From contig NZ_BCQB01000027.1 of the NCBI RefSeq assembly GCF_001544215.1, positions 1-44,025 on the forward strand: a stretch of DNA of 44,025 nt, read 5' to 3'. The stretch is from Enterococcus durans NBRC 100479 = LMG 10746 (GTDB lineage: Bacteria; Bacillota; Bacilli; Lactobacillales; Enterococcaceae). Shown piece by piece: positions 1-7,320 of the stretch. The first letter of the stretch is position 1. Each line of letters begins with the position of its first letter. The position numbers and the translations under genes are program-made. Under the pieces are notes generated by a model. It had not been told where the DNA came from. It did no database searches and saw nothing but the letters and a program-made list of their open reading frames with translations.

Positions 1-87
1 TAATTCCTAGCCAAAGTGATTAGATGGTTATTTTTTGTCCTTATGGTCACTAATCAGCAAAACAGATGTCGCAAAAGCGATCATCAG
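1..87 (-). pseudogene. Truncated second copy of holin-like toxin locus
   Basis: This stretch matches 3094-3180 over 87 bases with five mismatches. Read on the minus strand it encodes the last 19 residues of the same short membrane toxin (LMIAFAT...DHKDKK), with the stop at 28-30. The N-terminal codons and ribosome binding site are missing, because the match ends abruptly at 87 where unrelated sequence begins. The window starts inside the loop of what would be the paired antitoxin-RNA terminator hairpin, so the rest of that locus lies outside. It is a fragment and probably makes no toxin. Confidence 0.6.
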
Positions 88-641
88 AATAACAAAAACT
101 TATCCGTCTATCTAAACCAAACTGCTCATATAATTTAGGTCTTTTACGTCTTGTTTTTTCATCATTATACTTAGATCTATAAATTTGATCTCCTTTTTTA
201 TTTACTCCGTTTTCTTTCATACCAAAGCAATACTTTCCATCAGGATAAGTATTTATAACTTGCAAAATAGCTTGATCAATTTTTCTAATTACTAACTCCT
301 TAAATTTAGAAGGTACTTTTTCTTCCATTGATCCCAGCACCCCTTTTAAAAGGTCTTTAAAATGACTTTTCTTTGAGGTACTACGATCAATTTCAAAAAA
401 AACGATACAAATCAATAGGGTTGGGGATATTCGGCCATCTTACTCGACAGAAACATTCAAAACAATCTTCTAAATTACCATCTTTAAATACTCTAACCAT
501 ACATATCGCTTTTCTATCTTTACGCAAATCTTTTTCTGCTATACTTAAAACAGCGATACAATCGTGTTTATTATAAATAAAGTATAGCCCCCTGATGAAA
601 AATTTGAAACGAGTATCAAGGATATTTGATCTGGAATTCAA
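50..641 (-). pseudogene. Unknown protein, split by a frameshift and altered at its 3' end
   Basis: Two minus-strand reading frames (393-641, 82 residues; 50-415, 121 residues) join into one protein if the run of eight A at 395-402 is read as seven. The downstream frame then continues ...LYRFF-EIDRSTSKK.... The product would be about 190 residues, charged, with no signal peptide or clear membrane segment, and with scattered Cys and aromatic residues. I do not recognise the family. The final dozen or so codons lie in the toxin remnant at 1-87, read in a different frame from the toxin, so the original C-terminus was probably replaced by recombination. No good ribosome binding site is apparent before the ATG at 641. 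Confidence 0.5.
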
Positions 642-683
642 TAATTAATTTTTATTCTTTTCCTCTTGACTAAACGTAGGAAA

Positions 684-730
684 GAGAGTGGGACAAAAAT
701 CAGAAAAAACCTGATTTTTGTCCCACTCTC
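684..730. terminator. Bidirectional hairpin of the GGGACA repeat family
   Basis: A long near-perfect inverted repeat with arms GAGAGTGGGACAAAAATCAG and its complement surrounds a short A-rich loop. It lies between the split gene and the bacteriocin-like cluster and could terminate transcription from either side. Related hairpins with the same GGGACA/GAGACA core occur at 23305, 35570, 35785 and 43068. Confidence 0.65.
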
Positions 731-838
731 AATTTAATAAAACATAAATTAAAAATTTCTATCAAACAAAAATTACATTCAGACTGTAGACAAAGCCCAT
801 TTTTTTAGCTTTTTCATTTATAGTGGGGAACATGGAAA

Positions 839-1048
839 CTAATTTTTCTTATTTTTGTCTTTTTGTTCAAGCCATAATTTTATTAAATAGAATATCATTA
901 AAAATAGAGCTGTGTAGAATCCAGAGCCAATAAAATCTCCATTGATCATATATTCAATTAAAATACCAATTAAACTTGCAATAAAGAAATATATAATTAA
1001 ATCAAGATACGGATGAAGTTTTTTAAATTTATGATATGCTTTTAACAT
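839..1048 (-). CDS. Small two-helix membrane protein, probable bacteriocin immunity protein
   Basis: This 69-residue protein has two hydrophobic segments, roughly residues 15-33 and 40-60. Its N-terminus and C-terminus are both lysine-rich (ending KDKNKKN), so both ends probably face the cytosol. It follows the secreted bacteriocin-like gene by 18 bases on the same strand and has its own ribosome binding site (TGAGGG). Small membrane proteins placed directly after a bacteriocin gene are commonly immunity proteins, and that is the basis of this call. No family-specific motif was recognised, so the function is an inference from position and size. Confidence 0.5.
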   Translation of the reverse strand: MLKAYHKFKKLHPYLDLIIYFFIASLIGILIEYMINGDFIGSGFYTALFLMIFYLIKLWLEQKDKNKKN

Positions 1049-1066
1049 TTTTAGCCCTCAATTCAA

Positions 1067-1681
1067 TTATTCTGTCTTATATCTTGTCGCTACAACTTTT
1101 CCTGCAGCGTCATAACCTCTCTGATAATAAAATCCAACCCAACCGTTGCCATTTTTATCCCATTGTTTAGCTACAGCTGCCCCTGGTGCACCTCCTATTT
1201 CTGTCCATCCACTTACAGCTAATAGACCACCTATTGCCTTAGCTGGAAGACCCACAATACCAGCAACTGCGCCAACTCCGGCAGATAGACCAGTATTAAT
1301 TGCACCTGCTAAAACACCTGTTGAAATAGCAATATTAGTATACTCCCAACCACCCCATCGTGATACAGCAGCTCTTGCAACCCTGTTTGATTGCAGCTTA
1401 GTTGTATCTGCACTCTCATCGTAAACAGTTACGATAGGACCTTCTTCTGTGTAATCCACCGTAACATTTTCAGGAAGATTACTAGTTAAAGGTGTAGAAT
1501 CATAGATTGGATTCGTTTCAGCTTCAATATCCCATAAACTAGTTGGAGCTTCAGTATTGCTCTCTTCAGTATCGCTTTCGGCTGCATATACACCCAACCC
1601 TGTACCATTCAAAATCCCTAACAACATTAAAGATGTCATTCCTAAACAAAGAAACTTAGACTTCGAAACTTTTAACTCCAT
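1067..1681 (-). CDS. Secreted bacteriocin-like protein (possibly geobacillin-26-like)
   Basis: This 204-residue precursor begins with a Sec signal peptide of about 33 residues with cleavage likely near GVYAAES. An acidic, Thr/Ser-rich pro-like segment follows to about residue 95. The next segment is rich in Gly and Ala with GxxxG patterns (about residues 115-165), and the aromatic, basic C-terminus contains WDKNGNGWVGFYYQ. A pro-region plus a Gly/Ala helical region suggests a membrane-active protein. From memory it resembles the large Sec-exported geobacillin-26-type bacteriocins, but I cannot verify this. The start has a strong ribosome binding site (GAGGAGAG). A probable immunity gene lies 18 bases downstream. 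No bacteriocin ABC exporter or double-glycine leader is present, which fits Sec export. Confidence 0.55.
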   Translation of the reverse strand: MELKVSKSKFLCLGMTSLMLLGILNGTGLGVYAAESDTEESNTEAPTSLWDIEAETNPIYDSTPLTSNLPENVTVDYTEEGPIVTVYDESADTTKLQSNRVARAAVSRWGGWEYTNIAISTGVLAGAINTGLSAGVGAVAGIVGLPAKAIGGLLAVSGWTEIGGAPGAAVAKQWDKNGNGWVGFYYQRGYDAAGKVVATRYKTE

Positions 1682-1840
1682 AGATACACTCTCCTCATCT
1701 TATCATTCTTAATTATGAAAAATCAATACTTAACAAAAGATCACTAATACCAACAAACTATTTGATCTTATACGTTTCCCAAATAGATTATAGATAATTT
1801 TCGTAAGCGCTTTTGTTAAAAATATCATAACCAATTTTCT

Positions 1841-1878
1841 CTAAAAAAAAGCAATTTATCCTAAAAAAGCAATTTATA
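1841..1878. repeat. Two tandem 20-bp direct repeats upstream of the bacteriocin-like gene
   Basis: CTAAAAAAAAGCAATTTATC at 1841-1860 is followed at once by CTAAAAAAGCAATTTATA at 1861-1878. The copies differ mainly by two A in the A-run. A spacing near two helical turns is typical of direct-repeat sites for response regulators that control bacteriocin genes, but simple replication slippage would also give this pattern. Confidence 0.5.
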
Positions 1879-2361
1879 GTCTTGAACTGTAATTATTTGA
1901 TTAATGAAGTCATTTTTACTCTCATTCGACATTTTAAAAAACATAAAAAATTATTACTAGACATTGCCTAAAGCATAAAGTCGTCATTTTTTGTACTTGC
2001 TTTATCGTCGACAAAAATCCCACATCACAACTTGCAGAATTTTCTAAAACTGAAATTTCCATTGAAAAAAAGGGGATTTTTGCCACAATCAAAAATTTCT
2101 AAATCATTAAAAATCGTTTTTTTCACTCATACTTTCCCATTCTTTGTTTCCTCACAATTGTTTTTATGCTTGTTCATTTACCGTATGTAACAATCTACAG
2201 CTGTTTGTTACAATATCATATCCAGTCGAAAATAAAATGCTATATAAACAAGCAAGCTTGCCCATGTATTTCCTTGGTGTCTATAATCCTTTCTCTCACA
2301 GCAACCGACCGAAACATACTAACGAAAATGAACAATCAAATCTAAAAACGAAAGGAGATTT

Positions 2362-2435
2362 ATGAAACAAATCATAGTATGAGTGAAAGAAACGAACAGC
2401 TGCCCTCCCTCACACCTACCAAAAATGGTTGTTGA
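2362..2435 (+). other. Two coupled mini-ORFs behind a strong ribosome binding site
   Basis: AAAGGAGATTT precedes an ATG that opens a six-codon frame (MKQIIV, stop at 2380-2382). The stop overlaps the ATG of a second frame of 18 codons ending at 2435 (MSERNEQLPS...KNGC). The ATGA overlap would couple their translation. It may be a leader/signal peptide arrangement or the ruin of a longer gene. No homologue is recognised. Confidence 0.25.
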
Positions 2436-2545
2436 AGAAACTAATAACTCTTTTTTATTTAAAAACCCAGCCAATAAAAAAAACATACTCTTTTTCTAAT
2501 CTCCTATCATTCAATGTATTATAATTGGTTGAGAAGTAAAAAACT

Positions 2546-2589
2546 AAGGGTTACATGCACATTTTATTTCTATGTGCCATGTAACCCTT
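2546..2589 (-). terminator. Terminator after the zinc-ribbon mini-gene
   Basis: The inverted repeat AAGGGTTACATG...CATGTAACCCTT closes a stem of about 17 pairs. On the minus strand it is followed by TTAGTTTTTT, which fits intrinsic termination of the frameshifted zinc-ribbon gene that ends at 2615. Confidence 0.65.
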
Positions 2590-2614
2590 AATGCAGCCTT
2601 TTTGTATGATCTCT

Positions 2615-2847
2615 TCATCTTTTTTGATAATTATTATTAGCAATTGCACACCCATTACAAATATAAAAATTCATATCAATAGTGCTTAGTTTAGAAACAG
2701 CGTTCATCACGCCAGATAAATGAGCGCTGCCACATAGTGGACAGAACATAGAAGAAATATACAATCGTTCATCTGAAAATTCTAAATCTAACTCAATATA
2801 AAAGTTGAATAATTTAAAAATAGTATTAATTAACTATTAAAATTCAT
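2615..2847 (-). pseudogene. Small zinc-ribbon protein with an early frameshift
   Basis: An open frame of about 75 codons on the minus strand ends at 2615. It encodes two Cys pairs, FCPLCGS and ICNGCAIA, about 30 residues apart, the pattern of a structural zinc ribbon. No start codon exists in that frame upstream. The ATG at 2845-2847 has a very good ribosome binding site (AAAGGGAG) but is out of frame by one base, and its own frame stops after five codons. A single base missing around 2833-2845 would restore a 77-residue protein. The gene is followed by a good terminator. It is either a recent pseudogene or a sequence error. I do not recognise the family. Confidence 0.5.
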
Positions 2848-2976
2848 TAGCAACTCCCTTTACTTTATTTCTAAAACTATCTTAACTGACACATGACAAA
2901 ATTTTAAATCAAGATATTCCAGTTGCGAAGATAGCTAAATAAAAGGGATTTTCTATGTAACCCATATAAAGCTTAC

Positions 2977-3005
2977 TTGCAAGAATCAACAACTTAAGCT
3001 AATAT
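2977..3005 (+). promoter_or_regulatory. Promoter of the antitoxin RNA
   Basis: TTGCAA at 2977-2982 and TAATAT at 3000-3005 are separated by 17 bases, close to the sigma-A consensus. It faces the 3' end of the toxin frame and starts transcription near 3012. The next signal downstream is an intrinsic terminator, so it most likely drives a small RNA. Confidence 0.5.
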
Positions 3006-3011
3006 AAAGGA

Positions 3012-3129
3012 AAGGAACTATGCGCTAACATAGTCCCCAATGTAGACCCGTTAAAAAGACGGTGGCATTAGTTTTTTATAGTTTTTAACCATCTAACTTC
3101 TACCCAAAGTGATTAGATGGTTATTTTTT
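3012..3129 (+). ncRNA. Putative antisense antitoxin RNA of a type I toxin system
   Basis: The predicted transcript of about 115 bases starts after the promoter at 2977-3005. It contains a small hairpin (ACTATG...CATAGT, 3017-3034) and ends at the hairpin AACCATCTAA...TTAGATGGTT followed by a T run. Its 3' end overlaps the last codons of the convergent toxin frame. A short RNA converging on a holin-like toxin gene is the known layout of type I systems such as txpA/ratA and par/fst. RNA pairing is inferred from layout, not calculated. Confidence 0.5.
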
Positions 3130-3130
3130 G
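3087..3130 (+). terminator. Terminator of the antitoxin RNA
   Basis: Ten-base arms AACCATCTAA (3087-3096) and TTAGATGGTT (3113-3122) are followed by ATTTTTTG. The same hairpin, minus its left arm, opens the window at 1-30. Confidence 0.65.
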
Positions 3131-3204
3131 TCCTTATGGTCACTAATCAGCAAAACTAATGTCGCAAAAGCGATCATCAGTTGAATTGCTTCAAAAGTTG
3201 ATAC
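3121..3204 (-). pseudogene. Holin-like type I toxin (Hol-Tox type), start codon apparently lost
   Basis: The minus-strand frame encodes a 27-residue peptide, VSTFEAIQLMIAFAT...DHKDKK. It has one hydrophobic helix and a basic, polar tail, and it matches the pattern of putative holin-like toxins (V/M-S-x-F/Y-E-A-x-x-LMI-x-F). A ribosome binding site (GAAGGGAG) lies seven bases upstream of where the first codon should be. That codon is GTA, not GTG or ATG, so initiation is doubtful. The only in-frame ATG would give an 18-residue peptide. The convergent RNA at 3012-3129 is the likely antitoxin. Confidence 0.55.
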
Positions 3205-3365
3205 TTGCTTACTCCCTTCTAGGGATAAAGCGATGAACCATAGGCATCACCCCATTTTCAAGAGATTAGCCACCATCTTTTCACTTTTCGGAATAATTAA
3301 AATGATTCTATCAATAGATTGAGATATGATAAACCTCGATGCGTTGAAATTGACCAAAGGGTTCA

Positions 3366-3418
3366 TAAAAAAGCATGACTCGAACGGACAGTTTCTGTCT
3401 CACTCAGTCATGCTTTTC
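3366..3418 (-). terminator. Terminator of tcyP
   Basis: The hairpin AAAAGCATGACT...AGTCATGCTTTT begins about ten bases beyond the tcyP stop and is followed on the minus strand by a T run. Confidence 0.75.
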
Positions 3419-3427
3419 TTTTAATAT

Positions 3428-4819
3428 TTAAGCATTTACGTCGATTACTTTTGAATCATCTTTAATTGCATCTCGATCTAGATCTTTGATCCTTGCACTT
3501 GTAACGATTCCGGCAACCATACTACCACTGACATTTGTTGCTGTCCGGGCCATATCGATCAATGGTTCTACGGAGATCACTAAGCCAACGATTGCAACTG
3601 GTAAGTTCATCGCACCTAATACGATCAATGAAGCAAATGTTGCTCCACCACCGACACCAGCAACACCAAATGAGCTGATCGTTACAATTGCTACCAACAT
3701 CAAAATGAATTCTAAACTAAAGACATTGATTCCCGCAGCTGGTGCAACGATGGTTGCTAACATAGCTGGATAGACACCGGCACAGCCGTTCTGACCAATA
3801 GATAACCCAAAACTAGCAGAAAAGTTTGCAGTGGCTTCATCTACACCTAGCGCTTTTGTCTGCGTTTCAATATTCAATGGCAAAGCGCCTGCACTTGAAC
3901 GGGATGTAAATGCAAAACTTAAGACAGGGAATGCTTTTTTGAAATAATCGATCGGATTCACTTTTACAGAAATCAAAATCAGTGAATGAACGATCAAAAC
4001 AGCTAATAACGCAACATACGATGCCAATACAAATTTCCCTAAGTTGACGATCGCAACGAAATCGCTAGTTGCTAATACGTTCGTCATCAATGCAAAAACT
4101 CCATAAGGTGTCAAACGCAAGACTAATGTGACGATTCGCATCACGATTTTATATAAGCTATCAATCAAATTTGAAAAGAATTCTGCTTCTTTCGGTGCTT
4201 TTCTTTTTACTCCTAAGTAGGCGATCCCTACAAAGGCAGCAAAGATAACGACGCCGATCGTACTTGTTGCACGAGTCCCAGCTAGATCCGCAAAAACATT
4301 CTTAGGAATAAAAGATAGGATCTGTTGGGGAATCGTCAATCCGCTTACCGCTTCTTGTCTTGTGGCTAATTCAGAGATACGAGCGGTTTCCGCAGCACCT
4401 TCTGTGAATTTTGCTCCTTGAAGACCAAAAAGCATCGTTGTACCAATCCCAATCAACGCTGCGATGGCAGTCGTCGCTAATAACAAAGTTAAAACAGTTG
4501 CACTGATTTTCCCTAATTTTTCAGAGACTTTCATTTTAGTAAATGCGCCAACGATCGACACGAACACTAATGGCATGATCAACATTTGTAAGAAGCCCAC
4601 ATAGCCTTCCCCTACGATATTGATCCATTGCATCGATTGACTCACAACTGGGTCATCTACTCCGAAAATCAATTGTAATAAGCCACCAAAAACGATCCCG
4701 ATAGCTAGTGCCGTATAGACACGTGTTGAAAATTTTGTATGGCGCTTTTGCATTCGATAAAACACATATAATAATGCCGCAAAAACTAGAACCACTAAAA
4801 CTGTGATGAGTGTTGTCAT
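3428..4819 (-). CDS. tcyP: L-cystine symporter TcyP
   Basis: This 463-residue membrane protein belongs to the sodium/dicarboxylate symporter (DAACS) family. It imports L-cystine as a sulfur source. About eight to ten hydrophobic segments are visible. The family's serine-rich hairpin appears as FAFTSRSSAGALPLNIET (near residue 310), followed by the conserved FSASFGLSIGQNGCAGVYPA stretch and a C-terminal MARTATNVSGS motif that is typical of the last transport helix. The length and N-terminal extension fit TcyP rather than glutamate transporters. The ATG has an AGGAGGAG site. It is a single-gene unit ended by the hairpin at 3366. No S-box or T-box is visible in the upstream 200 bases. Confidence 0.9.
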   Translation of the reverse strand: MTTLITVLVVLVFAALLYVFYRMQKRHTKFSTRVYTALAIGIVFGGLLQLIFGVDDPVVSQSMQWINIVGEGYVGFLQMLIMPLVFVSIVGAFTKMKVSEKLGKISATVLTLLLATTAIAALIGIGTTMLFGLQGAKFTEGAAETARISELATRQEAVSGLTIPQQILSFIPKNVFADLAGTRATSTIGVVIFAAFVGIAYLGVKRKAPKEAEFFSNLIDSLYKIVMRIVTLVLRLTPYGVFALMTNVLATSDFVAIVNLGKFVLASYVALLAVLIVHSLILISVKVNPIDYFKKAFPVLSFAFTSRSSAGALPLNIETQTKALGVDEATANFSASFGLSIGQNGCAGVYPAMLATIVAPAAGINVFSLEFILMLVAIVTISSFGVAGVGGGATFASLIVLGAMNLPVAIVGLVISVEPLIDMARTATNVSGSMVAGIVTSARIKDLDRDAIKDDSKVIDVNA

Positions 4820-4982
4820 TTTTCTCCTCCTCTAATTTTGAATGACAAGTCCATCGAAGGAAGTAAAGGTTCCCGAAAATGACTCTTCAGACATTTTCCT
4901 GAAAAAAATTTTTTCAGTGACTTAACCATTTTAGACTATTCAAGAAGAAATAACAGTTATTTTGCTTACAATTAGTAATAGA

Positions 4983-5024
4983 AAAAATGATCAGCGATAG
5001 CTTTTAACTATCGCCGATCATTTT
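4983..5024 (-). terminator. Terminator of the DUF1149 gene
   Basis: The inverted repeat AAAATGATC(A/G)GCGATAG...CTATCG overlaps the last codon of the gene at 5023. On the minus strand it is followed by TTTTTTC. Confidence 0.75.
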
Positions 5025-5409
5025 ACGCTTCTTTTTCAGATTGAAAATTCAGTTTCACACCTGGTTGGTCTAGTGCAATCTCAGTCACTTCATATGCTAA
5101 TCGTTTAACGATATCAAATAACGGAGCGACCAATTGATCAACCTCTTCTTGTGTTACATCACTTTGACCCTCGATTTTACGATTGAGGACATGGTTGATT
5201 TGACTTACACTTCCAGATAAAACATATGTATCGAAAACCAATCGAAACTCTAACCGAGCTCCTACGATACTGTGCTCTTTCGGATAGTTTTCAATGGTTT
5301 CCTTTAACGGTGAAAATCCTACCTTCAAGTCTGTTTCTACCTCTTGATCTTTTGGCTTCATATCATAATGAAATGACTCCACTACTTCTTTTTGTCTTCT
5401 GATTTCCAT
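5023..5409 (-). CDS. DUF1149 family protein
   Basis: This 128-residue soluble protein begins MEIRRQKEVVESFHYD. It alternates beta-rich segments (ARLEFRLVFDTYVLSGSVSQINH) with a C-terminal helical region (VDQLVAPLFDIVKRLAYEVTEIALD), the layout of the DUF1149 family. That family is widespread in lactic acid bacteria and has a SecB-like fold. No signal peptide or catalytic motif is seen, and its cellular role is not established. A strong AAAGGAG site precedes the ATG. The gene is the last of a row of minus-strand housekeeping genes, 68 bases after the HAD hydrolase. Confidence 0.8.
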   Translation of the reverse strand: MEIRRQKEVVESFHYDMKPKDQEVETDLKVGFSPLKETIENYPKEHSIVGARLEFRLVFDTYVLSGSVSQINHVLNRKIEGQSDVTQEEVDQLVAPLFDIVKRLAYEVTEIALDQPGVKLNFQSEKEA

Positions 5410-5477
5410 GTAATCACTCCTTTCCCAAATTATAACATACCTGTGATTGAAGAGGGATACTTATTTGTGAGCTCCCT

Positions 5478-6089
5478 CTAAATCGCAAGGATTTTCCTCA
5501 AGTCATCAATAACATAATCTGCAGGTATTTCTCCGAGAAAATGATCGATATCATATAGACAAGTGAGAACCCCCGCCCGTTTTCCAGCCTCGATATCTAA
5601 ACGCCGATCACCGATCATCATCGTTTCTGATTTTTTCATCTCGAAACGTTCAATCAGATAATTCAAGGCGTCAGGGGAAGGCTTGCGGGGAAAATTCTGA
5701 TCGATCCCGACAACTTCTTCAATCAGATCTGTCAGCCCGTAATTTCCAAGCAATTCCCATGTTGATTCCGTGAGACGATGGGTCAGAATAAAATGTCTAG
5801 CCCCATGATTTTTCAATGAACGCAAGACTTCTTCAGTTGCTGCAAATGGTTGTGGTTTCAAAGAACTTTCACGTTCATATTGATGGAATACCGGAGTGAA
5901 TTCCTCTTCTTCAAGCTGATATTCCTCTCTAAGCTGACGGGTAGAAAATTTCTTCATTGTTTGGTAAATCTCTCTAGGATCTTTGATGATTCCAAAATCT
6001 TGAAGCGCTTTTGCTGCTCCTTCAACCATTGCTGGATAACTATCATATAATGTTCCGTCAAAATCCCAGATGTAATTCTTGATTTCCAT
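5478..6089 (-). CDS. HAD-superfamily phosphatase (phosphoglycolate phosphatase-like)
   Basis: This 203-residue protein is a subfamily IA HAD hydrolase. Motif I is DFDGTLYDS at about residues 9-17 with the nucleophile Asp. Motif II is in ILTHR (about residue 101), motif III is the Lys of RKPSP (about 135), and motif IV is GDRRLDIEAGKRAG (about 160). The helical cap lies between motifs I and II. Its natural substrate cannot be read from sequence; phosphoglycolate or another sugar phosphate is typical. It sits 39 bases after the phosphoglycerate mutase gene and is probably co-transcribed with it. Confidence 0.85.
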   Translation of the reverse strand: MEIKNYIWDFDGTLYDSYPAMVEGAAKALQDFGIIKDPREIYQTMKKFSTRQLREEYQLEEEEFTPVFHQYERESSLKPQPFAATEEVLRSLKNHGARHFILTHRLTESTWELLGNYGLTDLIEEVVGIDQNFPRKPSPDALNYLIERFEMKKSETMMIGDRRLDIEAGKRAGVLTCLYDIDHFLGEIPADYVIDDLRKILAI

Positions 6090-6128
6090 GTGATTCTTTC
6101 CTTTATACAGTATTTTTCCGCTCAGTTT

Positions 6129-6797
6129 TTATAAAAGAGACTTTTCGATGATTTCCAACTGATCATTGAACGTGTACTGGATGGGTTGCGCATTTGGGAT
6201 ATCGATCGTATCCATCTGGTCTTCTGGCACATTTTCCAGATACTTCGTCAACGCCCGCAAGCTATTGCCATGTCCAACGACTAAAATGTTTTGCTGATCC
6301 AATAACCGTGGCGCCAAGTTGTCTTGCCATAATGGGATCACCCGTTCAACGGTCATCTCTAAACTTTCACCGTGGGAGATCAATCGTGGATCAAGCTGGT
6401 CGTATCTGCGATCAAAGTGGTTTTCGGCTGCTAATGGTGGGACTTCTTTATACCCTCTGCGCCACTTTTTCACTTGTTCTGCACCAAACTCGGCTTTCAT
6501 TTCCTCTTTGTTTTTCCCAACTAAAGCACCATAATGACGTTCATTCAATCGCCAAGTCTTATCAACAGGAAGATACAGTTGCCCCATTTCCTCTAATGCC
6601 ACTTGGGAAGTTTTGATAGCCCTTTTTAACACAGACGTATAGACGTGATCGAAAAGCAATTCATTTTCTTTCATCTTTTGACCAGCCGTTCTTGCTTGTT
6701 CCATTCCTTTTTCAGTCAGCGCGACATCAAGCCAGCCTGTCCAGTAATTTTCAAAATTTGCTTCACTTTCACCATGTCTTAATAATACTAGTTTCAT
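6129..6797 (-). CDS. 2,3-bisphosphoglycerate-dependent phosphoglycerate mutase family protein
   Basis: The protein of about 222 residues carries the RHG catalytic motif (LLRHGESEAN, near residue 5) with the phospho-accepting His. It also has the family hallmarks YTSVLKRAIKT, RLNERHYGALVGKNK and VVGHGNSLRALTKYL, the last holding the second catalytic His. It should interconvert 3- and 2-phosphoglycerate. It differs from the usual enterococcal GpmA (for example RRGYKEVPP), so it is probably a paralogue rather than the main glycolytic enzyme. A GTG one codon upstream (6800) is possible, but the ATG at 6797 is better spaced from the AGGTGG site. Confidence 0.8.
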   Translation of the reverse strand: MKLVLLRHGESEANFENYWTGWLDVALTEKGMEQARTAGQKMKENELLFDHVYTSVLKRAIKTSQVALEEMGQLYLPVDKTWRLNERHYGALVGKNKEEMKAEFGAEQVKKWRRGYKEVPPLAAENHFDRRYDQLDPRLISHGESLEMTVERVIPLWQDNLAPRLLDQQNILVVGHGNSLRALTKYLENVPEDQMDTIDIPNAQPIQYTFNDQLEIIEKSLL

Positions 6798-6808
6798 CAC
6801 ATTCCCAC

Positions 6809-7249
6809 CTAAACTTTCGTTTCAAATTGAGTACCGCATTTTTTACAAGTCACACGTATCCGCCCTTTTCCTTTAGGTGCTCTTTTATTTTGATGACAAG
6901 TTGGACAAGCAAAGAATGTATAGTGACTCACAGTCGCTTTCTTTGGTTGTTTGCTTGAAAACCGATGTGCCTTCTCTTTTATCTGTTCAGCAAACTTCAA
7001 GAAACGCTGATTTTCATTCAGCCTTGGATAGATTTTCGTTGAAAGGAAACGATAAAGGATTACGCCTATCAAAAGAGCAAAAACGAAATAGCCGATAAAA
7101 AAAGGTAGCCAGCTACGGAATAAACTGAACAACAATGCCCCAATCAGCAATAATCGATTCAGCGCATCGAACTTCCCATATCTCCCTATAATCAGTCGAT
7201 TGTAATTCCTTCTTAATTTTATTATACGTTCAAACCAAATTTGTGCCAT
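6809..7249 (-). CDS. Zinc-ribbon membrane protein of unknown function
   Basis: This 146-residue protein has a basic N-terminus (ERIIKLRRNYNRLIIGRYG), two hydrophobic segments at about residues 32-66, a basic linker, and a C-terminal zinc ribbon of two Cys pairs (FACPTCHQNKR and VTCKKCGTQF). The ribbon probably lies in the cytosol and may bind nucleic acid or protein. The gene starts after an AGGAGG site and ends 11 bases before the phosphoglycerate mutase gene, so they are likely one transcript. Similar small zinc-ribbon membrane proteins are common in lactic acid bacteria, with no assigned role. Confidence 0.7.
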   Translation of the reverse strand: MAQIWFERIIKLRRNYNRLIIGRYGKFDALNRLLLIGALLFSLFRSWLPFFIGYFVFALLIGVILYRFLSTKIYPRLNENQRFLKFAEQIKEKAHRFSSKQPKKATVSHYTFFACPTCHQNKRAPKGKGRIRVTCKKCGTQFETKV

Positions 7250-7280
7250 AAGAATTCCTCCTATTCCTGTCTATTATGTC

Positions 7281-7320
7281 AAAAAAAGCAAAAAAGGAAA
7301 AGGCTCAATTAGCCTTTTCC
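7281..7320 (-). terminator. Terminator of the LCP-like gene
   Basis: Ten-base arms GGAAAAGGCT and AGCCTTTTCC (7296-7320) overlap the last codons of the gene. On the minus strand a T-rich tract follows (7281-7295). Confidence 0.75.

Larger units (their letters stand above)
1682..2545. other. AT-rich intergenic region with tandem repeats and mini-ORFs
   Basis: No convincing full-length gene is seen here. The stretch holds the upstream region of the bacteriocin-like gene, two adjacent 20-bp repeats at 1841-1878, a weak cre-like sequence near 1803-1816, and an inverted repeat (TGTAACA...TGTTACA) around 2185-2212. Two overlapping mini-ORFs sit on the plus strand: 2362-2382 (MKQIIV) behind a strong AAAGGAG site, and 2379-2435 (18 residues ending NGC) whose ATG overlaps the first stop as ATGA. 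A 73-codon plus-strand frame at 2144-2365 lacks a ribosome binding site and looks spurious. Confidence 0.4.

Noticed and set aside
1803-1816. cre-like sequence upstream of the bacteriocin-like gene
   Set aside because: Only about 11 of 14 consensus positions match and there is no promoter near it.
2144-2365. 73-codon plus-strand frame
   Set aside because: No ribosome binding site, unusual composition (many Cys, Phe, Asn) and it ends in a stretch that contains the strong ribosome site of the mini-ORFs.
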